Of a DNA stretch of 41,590 nt, positions 41,155 through 41,590 are shown in pieces. Position numbers and translations under genes: made by a program. This DNA is from UBA7332 sp051648105 (GTDB lineage Bacteria; Bacteroidota; Bacteroidia; Bacteroidales; UBA7332), in NCBI GenBank assembly GCA_051648105.1, contig JBOFEN010000115.1:1-41590 (forward strand). Direction: 5' to 3'. Position 1 is the stretch's first letter. Every line of letters begins with the position of its first letter. Under the pieces are notes generated by a model. That model was not told the DNA's origin and did not search any database. It saw only the letters and a list, made by a program, of their open reading frames with translations.

Positions 41155-41194
41155 AAAAAAGGCAGTGCCTAACCCATGGTTAGGCACTGCCTTT
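41155..41194. terminator. First hairpin of a terminator pair (trxB / bioC)
   Basis: AAAGGCAGTGCCTAACC (41158-41174) pairs perfectly with 41178-41194 over 17 bp. Six A residues precede it, so on the minus strand it is followed by a U-run and can terminate bioC. It also lies 36 nt after trxB on the plus strand. Confidence 0.85.
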
Positions 41195-41202
41195 CTTTAT
41201 GT

Positions 41203-41244
41203 TAGCCACAGCCTAACTGTGTGTTAGGCTGTGGCTATTTTTTT
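41203..41244 (+). terminator. Second hairpin of a terminator pair
   Basis: TAGCCACAGCCTAAC (41203-41217) pairs perfectly with 41223-41237, followed by seven T. It overlaps the bioC stop codon on the opposite strand and shares the GCCTAAC/GTTAGGC core with the first hairpin. Confidence 0.85.
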
Positions 41245-41590
41245 CGTACCACAATCCAGAATGGATGATATGTTAGCGGGTGTTGTCCCTCACCATTATC
41301 CAGTTCCTTGTAGTCTGAGATGAATTGATTTAGTTGACCTCTACTCCAGGAGCTACCCATTCCCCCAGCTACTCCTGTCGCTTTGATATGCCTCAATATG
41401 TCGAGTGGCGTTTCAAATAGGTGGGTAATAGCTTTCTGCTCGAAGCTTACAATCTCAAATCCCTTCAACATACCCATCAGCTCCTCTTGTGTGTGATAGT
41501 GTAGTCCACTATTTGTTATTTTACGGAGCTCGTGATAGTTGTCTGGACCAAAGGTAGAGAAAGCAAATATCCCTCCTGGCTTAAGTGACC
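41235..41590 (-). CDS. bioC: Malonyl-[ACP] O-methyltransferase BioC, C-terminal part
   Basis: Only the last 117 residues are in the window; the gene continues beyond 41590. BioC methylates malonyl-ACP with SAM, starting pimelate synthesis for biotin. The visible part reads LKPGGIFAFSTFGPDNYHEL (end of the SAM methyltransferase core), then LHYHTQEELMGMLKGF, ITHLFETPLDILRHIKATGV and a C-terminal PLTYHPFWIVVRKK, all characteristic of BioC. The ATG at 41477 is internal and not the start. The stop overlaps a plus-strand terminator arm. Other bio genes would be expected just outside the window. Confidence 0.88.
   Translation of the reverse strand, partial: SLKPGGIFAFSTFGPDNYHELRKITNSGLHYHTQEELMGMLKGFEIVSFEQKAITHLFETPLDILRHIKATGVAGGMGSSWSRGQLNQFISDYKELDNGEGQHPLTYHPFWIVVRKK

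Noticed and set aside
1..41590. tRNA, rRNA, CRISPR arrays, prophage or integrative-element modules
   Set aside because: No cloverleaf, rRNA segment, spaced direct-repeat array, integrase or phage structural gene was recognised on reading both strands; a covariance-model search was not possible here.

Overview
The window reads as chromosomal DNA of a Bacteroidales-type Bacteroidota (class-level call, genus not resolved). The grounds are promoters of the TTTG-N19-TAnnTTTG type, almost no Shine-Dalgarno sequences, and family-restricted proteins: a BtuG-like surface lipoprotein, DUF5020, DUF6913, a long LysRS C-terminal tail, and a DUF2520-KdsC-Maf operon. PflB/PflA together with a single-chain pyruvate:ferredoxin oxidoreductase point to an anaerobe. 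No tRNA, rRNA or CRISPR array was seen.

Layout. 1-3.1 kb: pflB-pflA (minus). 3.3-6.6 kb: S24/LexA-like regulator, ligA, DUF6913 (plus). 6.6-10.6 kb: accessory segment with a broken Fic-family gene and an intact-looking IS66 copy. 10.6-13.9 kb (minus): nitroreductase, DUF2520, kdsC and maf, plus a separate pair of paralogous small acidic proteins. 14.1-16.7 kb: DegT-type aminotransferase (plus) facing an M16 peptidase homologue without the zinc motif (minus). 16.8-21.7 kb: AAA_14/DUF4143-type ATPase and nifJ. 21.8-25.2 kb: cobalamin riboswitch controlling a BtuG-like lipoprotein and a BtuB-like TonB receptor. 25.5-29.2 kb (minus): nucleobase uptake operon with a UraA-type permease, a DUF5020 (Tsx-like) outer-membrane protein and an AzgA-type permease. 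29.6-33.7 kb: CPA2 antiporter and MscS channel. 33.8-41.1 kb: lysS, gpsA, pgi, HAD phosphatase, xseA, trxB. 41.2 kb to the end: the C-terminal third or so of bioC (minus), cut by the window edge.

How it fits together. Two routes turn pyruvate into acetyl-CoA (PFL giving formate, PFOR giving reduced ferredoxin), and pgi and gpsA supply upper glycolysis and phospholipid glycerol phosphate. Two transport loci each pair an outer-membrane component with a partner: lipoprotein plus receptor for B12, and Tsx-like channel plus inner-membrane permeases for nucleobases.

Most unusual part. The Fic gene carries two separate lesions. One is a 1-nt loss inside the catalytic HPFx(D/E)GN motif. The other lies in an 11-bp tandem repeat between the Fic domain and its C-terminal winged helix, where copy number alone decides whether the DNA-binding domain is in frame. 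Several terminator-like hairpins also sit directly before or around start codons (tnpC, the TonB receptor, the HAD phosphatase), which suggests hairpin-set expression ratios. Several start codons were moved downstream from the longest reading because the longer version begins at TTG or GTG inside promoter or terminator sequence.
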